Part shown: positions 1-6,280 of the stretch, piece by piece | Layout of the letters: each line of letters starts with the position of its first letter | How positions within the stretch are numbered: position 1 is the first letter of the stretch | DNA from: Gammaproteobacteria bacterium | Lineage (GTDB): Bacteria > Pseudomonadota > Gammaproteobacteria > GRL18 | Length of the DNA stretch: 11,023 bases | Reading direction: 5' to 3' | Assembly (NCBI GenBank): GCA_013139395.1 | Contig: WTAX01000316.1 | Location: forward strand, 1 to 11,023 | The notes under the pieces: generated by a model | Database searches by the model: none | What the model was told of the DNA's origin: nothing | Seen by the model: only the letters and a program-made list of their open reading frames with translations | Program-made: the position numbers and the translations under genes

Positions 1-638
1 GAAAAAGAACGGATAGCCTCACCGGCAAATTCAATCGCATATCCCGTACCACCTGCAGTACCAATTTTGCCGATAATAGCCAAAATAACATCTTTTGCAG
101 TGACGCCGGGATTAAGTTGTCCATTAAGCAGAACCAGCATGTTTTTTGATTTTTTCTGGATCAAACACTGAGTCGCTAATACATGCTCTACCTCAGAGGT
201 ACCGATACCAAATGCTAAAGTACCAAATGCACCATGTGTTGAGGTGTGGGAATCGCCGCAAACTAAAGTCATTCCCGGCAATGTTGCACCCTGTTCAGGA
301 CTAACCACATGAACAATACCCTGACGGATATCATCCATTTTAAATTCAGTAATACCAAACTCTGTACAATTGTCATCTAATGTATCCACTTGCAATTTAG
401 CGATGGGATCAGCAATGCCCTTATCTCTATCCGTGGTGGGCACATTGTGATCGGGAGTGGCTAAATTAGCGGAAAGTTTCCATGGTTTACGTCCGGCCAT
501 ACGCAAGCCTTCAAATGCCTGAGGTGAAGTCACCTCATGTATTAATTGGCGGTCAATATACAATAATGATGTACCATCATCATTTTGTCGAACAACATGG
601 CTGTCCCACAATTTGTCATATAAGGTTTTAGCCGTCAT
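1..638 (-). CDS. leuC: 3-isopropylmalate dehydratase large subunit (LeuC), 3' end beyond the window
   Basis: LeuC pairs with LeuD to isomerise 2-isopropylmalate to 3-isopropylmalate, the second step of leucine synthesis in the cytoplasm, using a [4Fe-4S] cluster. The reverse strand from 638 translates to [16 protein letters not shown] and continues in frame to the window edge for 212 codons of the usual roughly 465. Aconitase-family landmarks seen include [19 protein letters not shown], the DHN near residue 63, [38 protein letters not shown] and [13 protein letters not shown]. All match E. coli LeuC closely. The cluster-binding cysteines lie further on and are outside the window. The start is well supported by an AGGAGAG ribosome site at 643-649, four bases ahead of ATG. 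The gene is divergent from a LysR-type regulator that probably controls it. The product is certain; completeness cannot be judged. Confidence 0.97.
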   Translation of the reverse strand, partial: MTAKTLYDKLWDSHVVRQNDDGTSLLYIDRQLIHEVTSPQAFEGLRMAGRKPWKLSANLATPDHNVPTTDRDKGIADPIAKLQVDTLDDNCTEFGITEFKMDDIRQGIVHVVSPEQGATLPGMTLVCGDSHTSTHGAFGTLAFGIGTSEVEHVLATQCLIQKKSKNMLVLLNGQLNPGVTAKDVILAIIGKIGTAGGTGYAIEFAGEAIRSF

Positions 639-720
639 ATTTCTCTCCTGACATCATTTCCATACAATTGGCTTGTAAACAATTGAATGTTCTTTGCAAT
701 AACTTGTTTTTGTTAACATT

Positions 721-749
721 ATAATATCTTTTAATAAACAATAACTCAA
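721..749 (-). promoter_or_regulatory. candidate leuC promoter
   Basis: On the minus strand TTGAGT (744-749) and TATTAT (721-726) are separated by exactly 17 bases, a fair sigma-70 pair. The predicted start point is near 714, leaving an untranslated leader of about 75 bases before leuC. I see no leucine-rich leader peptide or attenuator hairpin in that leader, so control is more likely by an activator than by attenuation. A TATAAT shifted a few bases downstream is an alternative -10, with a poorer spacer. Confidence 0.35.
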
Positions 750-770
750 ATTCATTTTGTTTATATTTTG

Positions 771-787
771 CATAACTATTAGTTATG
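771..787. promoter_or_regulatory. candidate LysR-type operator (perfect palindrome, T-N11-A)
   Basis: CATAACTA-T-TAGTTATG is a perfect inverted repeat of two 8-base arms around one base. It contains the T-N11-A core (T773 to A785) typical of LysR-family recognition sites. Its centre (779) lies about 65 bases upstream of the leuC start predicted from the -35/-10 pair at 721-749, the classical activator position. It lies about 50 bases ahead of the lysR start codon, where a bound regulator could also limit its own transcription. The palindrome is seen directly; its use by the adjacent regulator is inferred. Confidence 0.5.
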
Positions 788-837
788 GATTACCATTGAT
801 TCAGGTTAATACTTATTGATTAATTTAAGGCCATAGA

Positions 838-1755
838 ATGGATATTCCATCAATTGAAACATTTCTGATTGTTGCTAAAAAACAGTCTTTTTCATTAACT
901 GCCGAAGCACTTTATTTAACTCAGCCTGCTATTAGTAAACGCATTGCTTCATTAGAGTCAGAATTAGACTGCAAATTGTTTGATCGGATAAAGAAAAAAA
1001 TTATTTTAACCGAAGCAGGTCAATTATTTTTGCCACGAGCACAAAATATTATTGCAGAGCTTAAAGCCGGTAAAAATGCCTTATCTGAAATGGATGATCT
1101 ACTCTCAGGTGAATTAGTCATTGCAACCAGTCATCATATTGGCTTACACCATTTACCACCCATCCTTAAACATTTTGTTAATCAATACCCTAAAGTTGAT
1201 CTTAAACTGAATTTTATGGAATCAGAATCAGCCTGTCATGCCGTTGAAAATGCTGAAATTGAGTTAGCTGTCATTACCCTACCTATTGAGCCGATTACTT
1301 CTCTTGATCAGATCAAAATCTGGGAAGATCCACTCACTTTTGTGGTACACAATAATCATCCATTGTTAGAGGGAAGAAAGTTAGAGGGAAGAAAAAAGGT
1401 TAATGGCAATATTGCGCCATTAAGTCATGAAGATATTAAGAAGCTGACACAATTTCCTGCAATATTACCTGAAAAAGGGACTTATACCAGAGAGTTGATT
1501 GATGCCTATTTCTATCAGTCTGGTATGCAGGTACAGGTAAAATTATCCAATAATTATCTGGAAACCATAAAAATGATGGTCAGTGTTGGTCTTGGCTGGA
1601 GTGTTTTGCCGCAAACATTAATAGATAGTACGTTAACAGCTATTACCATTCCAGGTTTTACCGTACATCGTTCTTTGGGTATTGTAACTCACAAAAACAG
1701 AACACTATCTCATGCAGCACAACAAATGTCTGAATTAATTACTAAGGCCATTTGA
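838..1755 (+). CDS. LysR-type transcriptional regulator, probable regulator of leuC
   Basis: This is a 305-residue LysR-family DNA-binding regulator, the normal length for the family. Residues 1-60 form the winged helix-turn-helix (SFSLTAEALYLTQPAISKRI, then LESELDCKLFDR and LTEAGQ). A linker helix follows. From about residue 91 (GELVIATSHHIGLHHLPPIL) comes the two-lobed effector-binding domain, ending with NNYLETIKMMVSVGLGWSVLP near 237-257. It resembles the LysR regulator found next to leuC in other gammaproteobacteria such as Pseudomonas, so control of leuCDB by a leucine-pathway metabolite is likely but not shown. ATG 838 is preceded by a modest AAGG at 827-830. An odd feature is the repeated LEGRK-LEGRK at residues 177-186, caused by a 15-bp tandem duplication in a loop of the effector domain. 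The gene is divergent from leuC, with a shared 199-bp control region. Confidence 0.93.
   Translation: MDIPSIETFLIVAKKQSFSLTAEALYLTQPAISKRIASLESELDCKLFDRIKKKIILTEAGQLFLPRAQNIIAELKAGKNALSEMDDLLSGELVIATSHHIGLHHLPPILKHFVNQYPKVDLKLNFMESESACHAVENAEIELAVITLPIEPITSLDQIKIWEDPLTFVVHNNHPLLEGRKLEGRKKVNGNIAPLSHEDIKKLTQFPAILPEKGTYTRELIDAYFYQSGMQVQVKLSNNYLETIKMMVSVGLGWSVLPQTLIDSTLTAITIPGFTVHRSLGIVTHKNRTLSHAAQQMSELITKAI
1366..1395 (+). repeat. 15-bp tandem duplication inside the LysR-type gene
   Basis: TTAGAGGGAAGAAAG (1366-1380) is followed directly by TTAGAGGGAAGAAAA (1381-1395), identical except for the last base. It is in frame and adds five residues (LEGRK twice) in a basic loop of the effector-binding domain. 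The near identity suggests a recent slippage event. Confidence 0.85.
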
Positions 1756-1782
1756 TTAATATATTCATTATCTTTGGCGTTG

Positions 1783-1809
1783 CTGATATTTCAGCTAAAC
1801 TAATATCAG
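1783..1809. repeat. inverted repeat between the regulator and the DASS transporter gene
   Basis: CTGATATT (1783-1790) and AATATCAG (1802-1809) are perfect 8-base arms around an 11-base loop. A second, mutually exclusive hairpin uses GCTGA (1782-1786) and TCAGC (1791-1795) with a TATT loop. No run of T follows, so this is not a standard intrinsic terminator. It could be an operator or a weak terminator for the upstream gene. Confidence 0.45.
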
Positions 1810-1817
1810 GTATTATA

Positions 1818-1846
1818 TTAAAGTAACTATTCAGTGCAGTTATAAA
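1818..1846 (+). promoter_or_regulatory. weak candidate promoter for the DASS transporter gene
   Basis: TTAAAG (1818-1823) and TATAAA (1841-1846) are spaced by 17 bases. The -10 is good and the -35 poor (three of six bases match). It is the best pair I see in the 129-bp gap and would start transcription near 1853, about 30 bases before the TTG start. The inverted repeat at 1783-1809 would sit about 57 bases upstream of that start point, a place where an activator could act. Confidence 0.2.
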
Positions 1847-1866
1847 ATTTAATTGATAGTAGAATC

Positions 1867-1884
1867 ATGAGAGAATACAGATAG
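1867..1884 (+). other. five-codon upstream ORF ending exactly at the DASS start codon
   Basis: ATG at 1867 reads M-R-E-Y-R and stops at TAG 1882-1884. It is in the same frame as, and directly abutting, the TTG at 1885 that opens the transporter gene. Either ribosomes terminate here and restart on TTG, or the TAG is a nonsense change in what was once the true N-terminus. There is no clear Shine-Dalgarno sequence ahead of ATG 1867. Confidence 0.3.
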
Positions 1885-3228
1885 TTGAAAAAAATAACCA
1901 TTGCTCTTCTAATTGGAATTGGCAGTTTTCTCATTGCCGCATTGGCATTTACAACCAAAGAGGCCACTCTCGTAGGTTTAATCGCTTTTCTGGTTACACT
2001 TTGGACAAACGAAGGGCTACCTTTGGGAGTGGTATCTCTTCTTCCTATCGTACTTTTTCCTGCTTTTGATATCCTGACTACAAATGAAACATCAGTAAAC
2101 TATTCAAAATCAATTATCTTCCTCTTTCTAGGTGGTTTTTTACTGGCAATTTCAGTAGAAAAGACAGGGCTTCACAAGGTTATAGCAAATAAAATGCTAT
2201 CTATTTTTCCTTCAACTGTAAGAGGGATTATCTTTTCATTATCTATTACATCTGGAATGCTAAGTTCTTTTTTATCCAATACAACAACAACTCTGTTACT
2301 CATACCTCTTGCACTTTTTCTTAGTGAAGATAGCAGAATCAAAATGAGATTTGCTCTTGCTATAGCATATGGTGCAAGCATAGGCGGGATAATCACCCCT
2401 ATTGGAACCCCGCCAAATCTTATCCTTATGGGATTTATGGATGACAAAGGGCTGGAAATAATTCCTTTTATGCAGTGGGTATGGATGGTAATTCCTTTGG
2501 CGATTTTGATGTTTTTTGTGGTCAGTTATATACTTTCTCTAGGTGTTTCTGAGATAAGAATACACAGAGACAAAACAACAAACTCTATGACTTCTACCAT
2601 GACTGGTGAACAGAAAAAGGTTGCCTTCTGTTTGCTTGCGTTGATAATCCTGCTTTTTTTAAATGCCCCGATTAAACCTTACTATAATGGTTTTGGCCTT
2701 AATGAAAAAGGCATACTTCTGAGTTTTGGTCTTTTAATGTTTTTGCCTCCAGTCAATGTATTGACATGGCAGGACACCAAAAAAATACCCTATGAGATCA
2801 TATTTCTCTTTGGTGCAGGTTTCTCTATTGCTACCGCATTTACAAGCAGCGGACTAGCAAACTCAGTAGCATCCCACCTTCTGGAACTGACTACTCTCCC
2901 CCCAATTCTGCTAATGCTTTCTATAGCGGCAATAGTCACATTTACCACAGAAGTGACCAGCAATACAGCACTGATTTCTATGATGCTTCCTATTCTTTAT
3001 GCTGTCACAGAAGCCAGTGGTCTTGATACAAGATTATTTTTGATGATAGCAACAATCTGTGCAAGTTATGCTTTTATGCTTCCTATTGCCACTCCTCCAA
3101 ATGCTATTGCAATGTCTAGTGGAGTTATTCATGTGGGTACAATGGCAAAATATGGATTTATGTTTAATATTATAGGAATTTTTCTGATCGTTATCATTGC
3201 ATCATTCTTCTGGAGCATTTTTATATGA
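1885..3228 (+). CDS. DASS/SLC13 family sodium:dicarboxylate (or anion) symporter
   Basis: This is an inner-membrane secondary transporter of 447 residues, the usual length for the divalent anion:Na+ symporter family (VcINDY, CitT, SdcS). Two inverted halves are visible. The first has SNT at 131-133 and IGTPPN near 173-178; the second has SNT at 359-361 and IATPPN near 401-406. These are the paired sodium and carboxylate binding motifs of the family. About eleven hydrophobic segments and two re-entrant hairpins fit the protein. The likely substrates are C4-dicarboxylates or citrate, but sulfate or other anions cannot be excluded. The start is TTG at 1885, because an in-frame TAG sits directly before it and the next in-frame ATG is about 100 codons inside. 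Arginine is AGA at all six positions and CTT is the commonest leucine codon. This differs from the neighbours and suggests transfer. The gene runs convergent to dnaQ with a 51-bp gap that contains no clear terminator hairpin. Confidence 0.92.
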   Translation: MKKITIALLIGIGSFLIAALAFTTKEATLVGLIAFLVTLWTNEGLPLGVVSLLPIVLFPAFDILTTNETSVNYSKSIIFLFLGGFLLAISVEKTGLHKVIANKMLSIFPSTVRGIIFSLSITSGMLSSFLSNTTTTLLLIPLALFLSEDSRIKMRFALAIAYGASIGGIITPIGTPPNLILMGFMDDKGLEIIPFMQWVWMVIPLAILMFFVVSYILSLGVSEIRIHRDKTTNSMTSTMTGEQKKVAFCLLALIILLFLNAPIKPYYNGFGLNEKGILLSFGLLMFLPPVNVLTWQDTKKIPYEIIFLFGAGFSIATAFTSSGLANSVASHLLELTTLPPILLMLSIAAIVTFTTEVTSNTALISMMLPILYAVTEASGLDTRLFLMIATICASYAFMLPIATPPNAIAMSSGVIHVGTMAKYGFMFNIIGIFLIVIIASFFWSIFI

Positions 3229-3279
3229 TCTATAGCTTCATTTTTGTCATTTTTTCTACTTGCCTTGCTTGATAAATCT

Positions 3280-3987
3280 TCACCATGAAACGCTATTACC
3301 GGATTTTTTTTCCAGCAATGTTAAGTAATCTTCATGAGCCTTGAGCTCATCATCACTGGCTGCCTGAATAAGTAATGCTGAACGAGCAGTACTTAATCTG
3401 CGTATGGCCTCAGCCCCTGCGCCATTTCCTGAAGCATCGTCTAAAGACAAACTGGTCTGACCGCCGGTCATGGCCAGATAGACATCAGCCAGAATTTCAG
3501 AATCAAGCAGGGCGCCGTGTAATTGACGATTACTATTATCAATATAATAGCGTCGACACAAAGCATCGAGATTATTTTTTTGTCCCGGGTGATTATCACG
3601 GGCTAATTTTAGCGTATCAAGAATAGTGCATGAAGTGTCTATTGTATTAATAGATTGACCTGATTTATTCTCTAATAATTTTATTTCATGATTGATAAAG
3701 CCCACATCAAATGGCGCGTTGTGAATAACTAATTCACTGCCCTTAACAAAGTCGATAAAGTCATCAAAAATATCAGCAAAAAAAGGTTTGTCCGCAAGAA
3801 ATTCATTAGTGATACCATGAATCTCGATGGCGCCGTCGTCAACATTACGTTCAGGATTAATGTATTGATGAAAGGTATTACCCGTGAGCTTTCGATCCAG
3901 TAATTCCACACAGCCGATTTCAATAATTCGATGCCCTTGTGAGGGCTCTAAACCGGTTGTTTCAGTATCGAGTACTATTTGTCTCAT
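3280..3987 (-). CDS. dnaQ: DNA polymerase III epsilon subunit, 3'-5' proofreading exonuclease
   Basis: Epsilon removes misincorporated nucleotides as part of the Pol III core, bound to alpha and theta. The 235-residue protein (E. coli epsilon has 243) has a complete DEDDh active site: D7 and E9 in LDTETTG, D94 in HNAPFD, and H157 and D162 in LHGALLDSE. After the exonuclease domain comes QTSLSL at 177-182, equivalent to the beta-clamp-binding motif of E. coli epsilon. A Gly/Ala-rich linker (184-192) and a helical tail ending KKSGNSVSW follow, the part that binds alpha. ATG at 3987 overlaps the rnhA stop by four bases (ATGA), so translation is probably coupled. It is the last gene of the yafS-rnhA-dnaQ operon. 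The assignment is secure. Confidence 0.96.
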   Translation of the reverse strand: MRQIVLDTETTGLEPSQGHRIIEIGCVELLDRKLTGNTFHQYINPERNVDDGAIEIHGITNEFLADKPFFADIFDDFIDFVKGSELVIHNAPFDVGFINHEIKLLENKSGQSINTIDTSCTILDTLKLARDNHPGQKNNLDALCRRYYIDNSNRQLHGALLDSEILADVYLAMTGGQTSLSLDDASGNGAGAEAIRRLSTARSALLIQAASDDELKAHEDYLTLLEKKSGNSVSW

Positions 3988-4418
3988 AATGATTCAATGC
4001 CTTTATTAGCCAGTTCATCTGCCCGTTCATTTTCAAAATGACCAGAGTGCCCTTTAACCCAATGCCAGGTAACTTTATGTTGTTGTACTAAGGCATCCAG
4101 CTGTTTCCATAAATCAACATTTTTTACGGGCTCTTTACTGGCTGTTTTCCAACCCCGTTTTTTCCAGTTATGGATCCACTGGGTGATGCCCTGTCGCAAA
4201 TATTGAGAATCAGTGGTTAATACCACATCACACGGACGAGTTAATTGTGTGAGAGCCTGAATAGCAGCGGTCATTTCCATACGATTATTGGTAGTCTCCT
4301 GCTCACCGCCAAAAAACTCTTTTTCAGTACCATTATACTTCATTAAAGCACCCCAGCCGCCGGGACCGGGATTACCTCTACAGGCACCATCAGTATAGAT
4401 ATAAATTTTATTGTCCAT
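3984..4418 (-). CDS. rnhA: ribonuclease HI
   Basis: RNase HI cuts the RNA strand of RNA:DNA hybrids, clearing R-loops and Okazaki primers in the cytoplasm. With the start at 4418 the protein is 144 residues and aligns without gaps to E. coli RNase HI: D10 ([16 protein letters not shown]), E48 (TTNNRMEM), D70 ([14 protein letters not shown]), H124 and D134 ([16 protein letters not shown]) fall at identical numbers. The basic protrusion [10 protein letters not shown] is present. The E. coli C-terminal extension of about ten residues is missing. The frame is open upstream to an ATG at 4478. I chose 4418 because AAGGAAC (4421-4427) lies just before it and because the longer form adds 20 residues that no RNase HI needs. 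Its start lies inside the end of the methyltransferase gene (11-bp overlap), and its TGA overlaps the dnaQ ATG. Confidence 0.96.
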   Translation of the reverse strand: MDNKIYIYTDGACRGNPGPGGWGALMKYNGTEKEFFGGEQETTNNRMEMTAAIQALTQLTRPCDVVLTTDSQYLRQGITQWIHNWKKRGWKTASKEPVKNVDLWKQLDALVQQHKVTWHWVKGHSGHFENERADELANKGIESL

Positions 4419-5328
4419 GGGTTCCTTTTTTATTTTTATGGGAATTAAATCCTGCTGTTTCAATGGTTTTTGAACCAATTAATGTTTTAGACAATTTCCA
4501 GCTTTGTCGAATTGGCGTTAATGTAGACACTCGCTTAGTAGCGACTAATAAATAACCACCTGCAGGTAAAAGTTTTGAAAATTTCCCTGCGTATTCCATA
4601 AATTCAAATTGTGTTAATAATACAGAATTACTCACCGGCGGCCGATAAAAATACTCGCTTATGTGCTCAATGTCAAAGCCTAATAATTTTAACCAGTCAC
4701 CTAAGCGTTTTTGACTGATGAGGTGTCCACATGATGGCAATGGTACAAGACTATCAGCAGATTGGTTTATTTTTTTGTTTGCTTTATTAGCAAAGGTACG
4801 AATTTTGAGCTCCCAGTATTTATGCCATAAGCCCCATAAGCTAAATGGATTAAAACCCAGAAAAACCGCTTTTCCTTCAGCCACAAGTATACGATCAACT
4901 TCTCTAAGGATCTGGTGGGGATTCATCTCAAACTCGAGTGTGTGGGGTAAAATGACCACATCAACAGACTGGTTTTGTATGGCCAGGTTATCAAAACCAG
5001 TAATAACATGAGTACAGGTTTTTTTTTGATAAACTTGCGCCTGTTGTTTTATGCTGCCTGAGGATTCAAGCACATATTGATATAAAGTTCTGGATTTTTT
5101 GCTCAGCTCAAACTCATCCAGACAGCCTAACTGAAGCAGATTGTAACCAAAGATTTGCTCAAGTTGTTTATTTAAATGGTATTTTTCGCTACTTAATAAA
5201 GCCTGGCCTAAGTCACTTGAATACCAATTACGTACCATCTGCCAGGGATCAATAAAAGGTAATGGTTTCAGGTGATTTTTTTTGCTTTTTTTTCTAAATG
5301 GTTTAAATATATTATTAGAATTATTCAT
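4408..5328 (-). CDS. yafS: YafS-like class I SAM-dependent methyltransferase, substrate unknown
   Basis: This is a 306-residue protein of the type-11 methyltransferase group. The weak SAM motif I is [10 protein letters not shown] (64-73). Further on come the acidic strand [13 protein letters not shown] (121-133), [22 protein letters not shown] (138-159) and [14 protein letters not shown]. The HTL...LREVDR...GFNP pattern and the RQSWKLSK stretch near the C-terminus resemble E. coli YafS (240 residues). The position next to rnhA and gloB is the same as in E. coli. The methyl acceptor is unknown for the family. The first 20 residues are lysine-rich and low in complexity. ATG 5328 has only a poor AAAG ribosome site, so the start is uncertain. 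It is the first gene of the operon with rnhA and dnaQ. Only 27 bp separate it from the divergent gloB, so its promoter must reach into gloB coding sequence. Confidence 0.85.
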   Translation of the reverse strand: MNNSNNIFKPFRKKSKKNHLKPLPFIDPWQMVRNWYSSDLGQALLSSEKYHLNKQLEQIFGYNLLQLGCLDEFELSKKSRTLYQYVLESSGSIKQQAQVYQKKTCTHVITGFDNLAIQNQSVDVVILPHTLEFEMNPHQILREVDRILVAEGKAVFLGFNPFSLWGLWHKYWELKIRTFANKANKKINQSADSLVPLPSCGHLISQKRLGDWLKLLGFDIEHISEYFYRPPVSNSVLLTQFEFMEYAGKFSKLLPAGGYLLVATKRVSTLTPIRQSWKLSKTLIGSKTIETAGFNSHKNKKGTHGQ

Positions 5329-5355
5329 CTTTATGACATTTTTATGTAATAATTA

Positions 5356-6201
5356 ATGGTTATGAGTAAAGAAAAAATGACCTCTGGAACAAGACCTAAC
5401 ATAACACCTGATATAACCCCACATATAACAAGGGTAGCAGCCTTTGATGATAATTATATCTGGTTTATTCATGGTTTGTCTGAAAAGTCTGCAGAAAAAC
5501 AAATAATTATAGTTGATCCAGGTGACGCTGAACCTGTTATTAAATCAATTATACAAAATAATTACCTGCCGCAGGCAATATTTATTACCCATCATCACTA
5601 TGATCATACGGGTGGTATTAAAACACTGCTTGATACTTACTCGATCCCTGTTTATGGACCGGCAAAGGAAAAAATCCCACACATTACTCATCCTTTATCG
5701 GAAGGACACACTATTTCATTGAGTTCAATGGGCTTGTCTTTTAACATTATTGATGTCCCTGGACATACAATTGGTCATATTGCCTATTTTGGACATCAGT
5801 CTTTGTTTATTGGTGATACTTTATTTGCCGGTGGTTGCGGACGTATTTTTGAAGGTACAGCAGAACAAATGCATCAATCTCTCAGTAAATTACTTAATTT
5901 AGATGATGAAACAATGGTTTATTGTGCCCATGAATACACTCAGGACAATCTAAAATTTGCACAACGAGTTGAACCCGATAACGAACAACTGAAACATAGA
6001 ATCAAAGATACCACTCAGTTACGCCTCAATAATCAAGCAACTGTGCCATCGACTCTTAAACTTGAAAAACAAACTAATCCATTCTTACGTTTTGCTATTG
6101 ACAGCGTTAAATCAGCCGCTGAGATTTTTGCTCAAAAGCCGCTCAATACACCAGCAGAAGTATTTAAAACCGTACGTTATTGGAAAGACACTCTGGACTA
6201 A
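5356..6201 (+). CDS. gloB: hydroxyacylglutathione hydrolase (glyoxalase II)
   Basis: GloB hydrolyses S-D-lactoylglutathione to D-lactate and glutathione, finishing methylglyoxal detoxification in the cytoplasm. The metallo-beta-lactamase fold is plain. H79, H81, D83 and H84 lie in THHHYDHTGG. The next metal ligand, H136, is in VPGHTIGH, the bridging Asp is in FIGDTLFAGGCGRIFEG, and the last His is in YCAHEYT. The C-terminal glyoxalase II domain includes the family-typical NPFLR. At 281 residues it is about 25-30 longer than E. coli GloB. The excess is N-terminal, ahead of RVAAFDDNYIW, and contains a repeated ITPD-ITPH-IT. In-frame ATGs at 5356, 5362 and 5377 all lack a strong ribosome site; 5377 would give a protein 7 residues shorter. 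It is followed on the same strand by mltD, as in E. coli, and is divergent from the yafS-like gene. Confidence 0.95.
   Translation: MVMSKEKMTSGTRPNITPDITPHITRVAAFDDNYIWFIHGLSEKSAEKQIIIVDPGDAEPVIKSIIQNNYLPQAIFITHHHYDHTGGIKTLLDTYSIPVYGPAKEKIPHITHPLSEGHTISLSSMGLSFNIIDVPGHTIGHIAYFGHQSLFIGDTLFAGGCGRIFEGTAEQMHQSLSKLLNLDDETMVYCAHEYTQDNLKFAQRVEPDNEQLKHRIKDTTQLRLNNQATVPSTLKLEKQTNPFLRFAIDSVKSAAEIFAQKPLNTPAEVFKTVRYWKDTLD
5401..5430 (+). repeat. 12-bp tandem repeat in the gloB N-terminal extension
   Basis: ATAACACCTGAT (5401-5412), ATAACCCCACAT (5413-5424) and a partial ATAACA (5425-5430) form two and a half imperfect in-frame units. They encode ITPD, ITPH and IT. They lie in the part of GloB that has no counterpart in E. 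coli. Confidence 0.7.
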
Positions 6202-6280
6202 ACTGTTGATAAAACCATTGCATTCATATTTAAATTCGAATAAAGGACATGCTTTTTTAAAAGACATATCAACCCCTATT

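Noticed and set aside
665..685. Pair of CAATTG hexamers in the leuC leader
   Set aside because: Each is a short self-palindrome expected often in AT-rich DNA. The spacing does not match a known operator, and they lie downstream of the likely start point.
2172..2447. Antisense 91-codon open frame opposite the DASS gene
   Set aside because: It lies wholly within a strongly conserved transporter gene, shows no recognisable motif, and has no separate evidence of coding.
3229..3279. Possible bidirectional terminator between the convergent DASS and dnaQ genes
   Set aside because: T-runs are present, but I find no stem of useful length next to them on either strand.
4419..4478. Longer RNase HI start at 4478
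   Set aside because: The shorter start has a good ribosome site and makes residue numbers equal to E. coli RNase HI. The extra 20 residues lie wholly inside the methyltransferase gene.
6242..6260. AAAGGA followed by ATG CTT TTT TAA, a possible tiny leader ORF ahead of mltD
   Set aside because: The purine-rich site is only one base from the ATG, too close for normal initiation, and it is more than 30 bases from the real mltD start. Probably chance.
6062..6280. In-frame extension of mltD upstream of 6281, overlapping the gloB 3' end by 140 bp
   Set aside because: It lies in another frame inside gloB coding sequence and would place 73 residues ahead of a clear lipoprotein signal peptide and lipobox. 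The open frame is chance.
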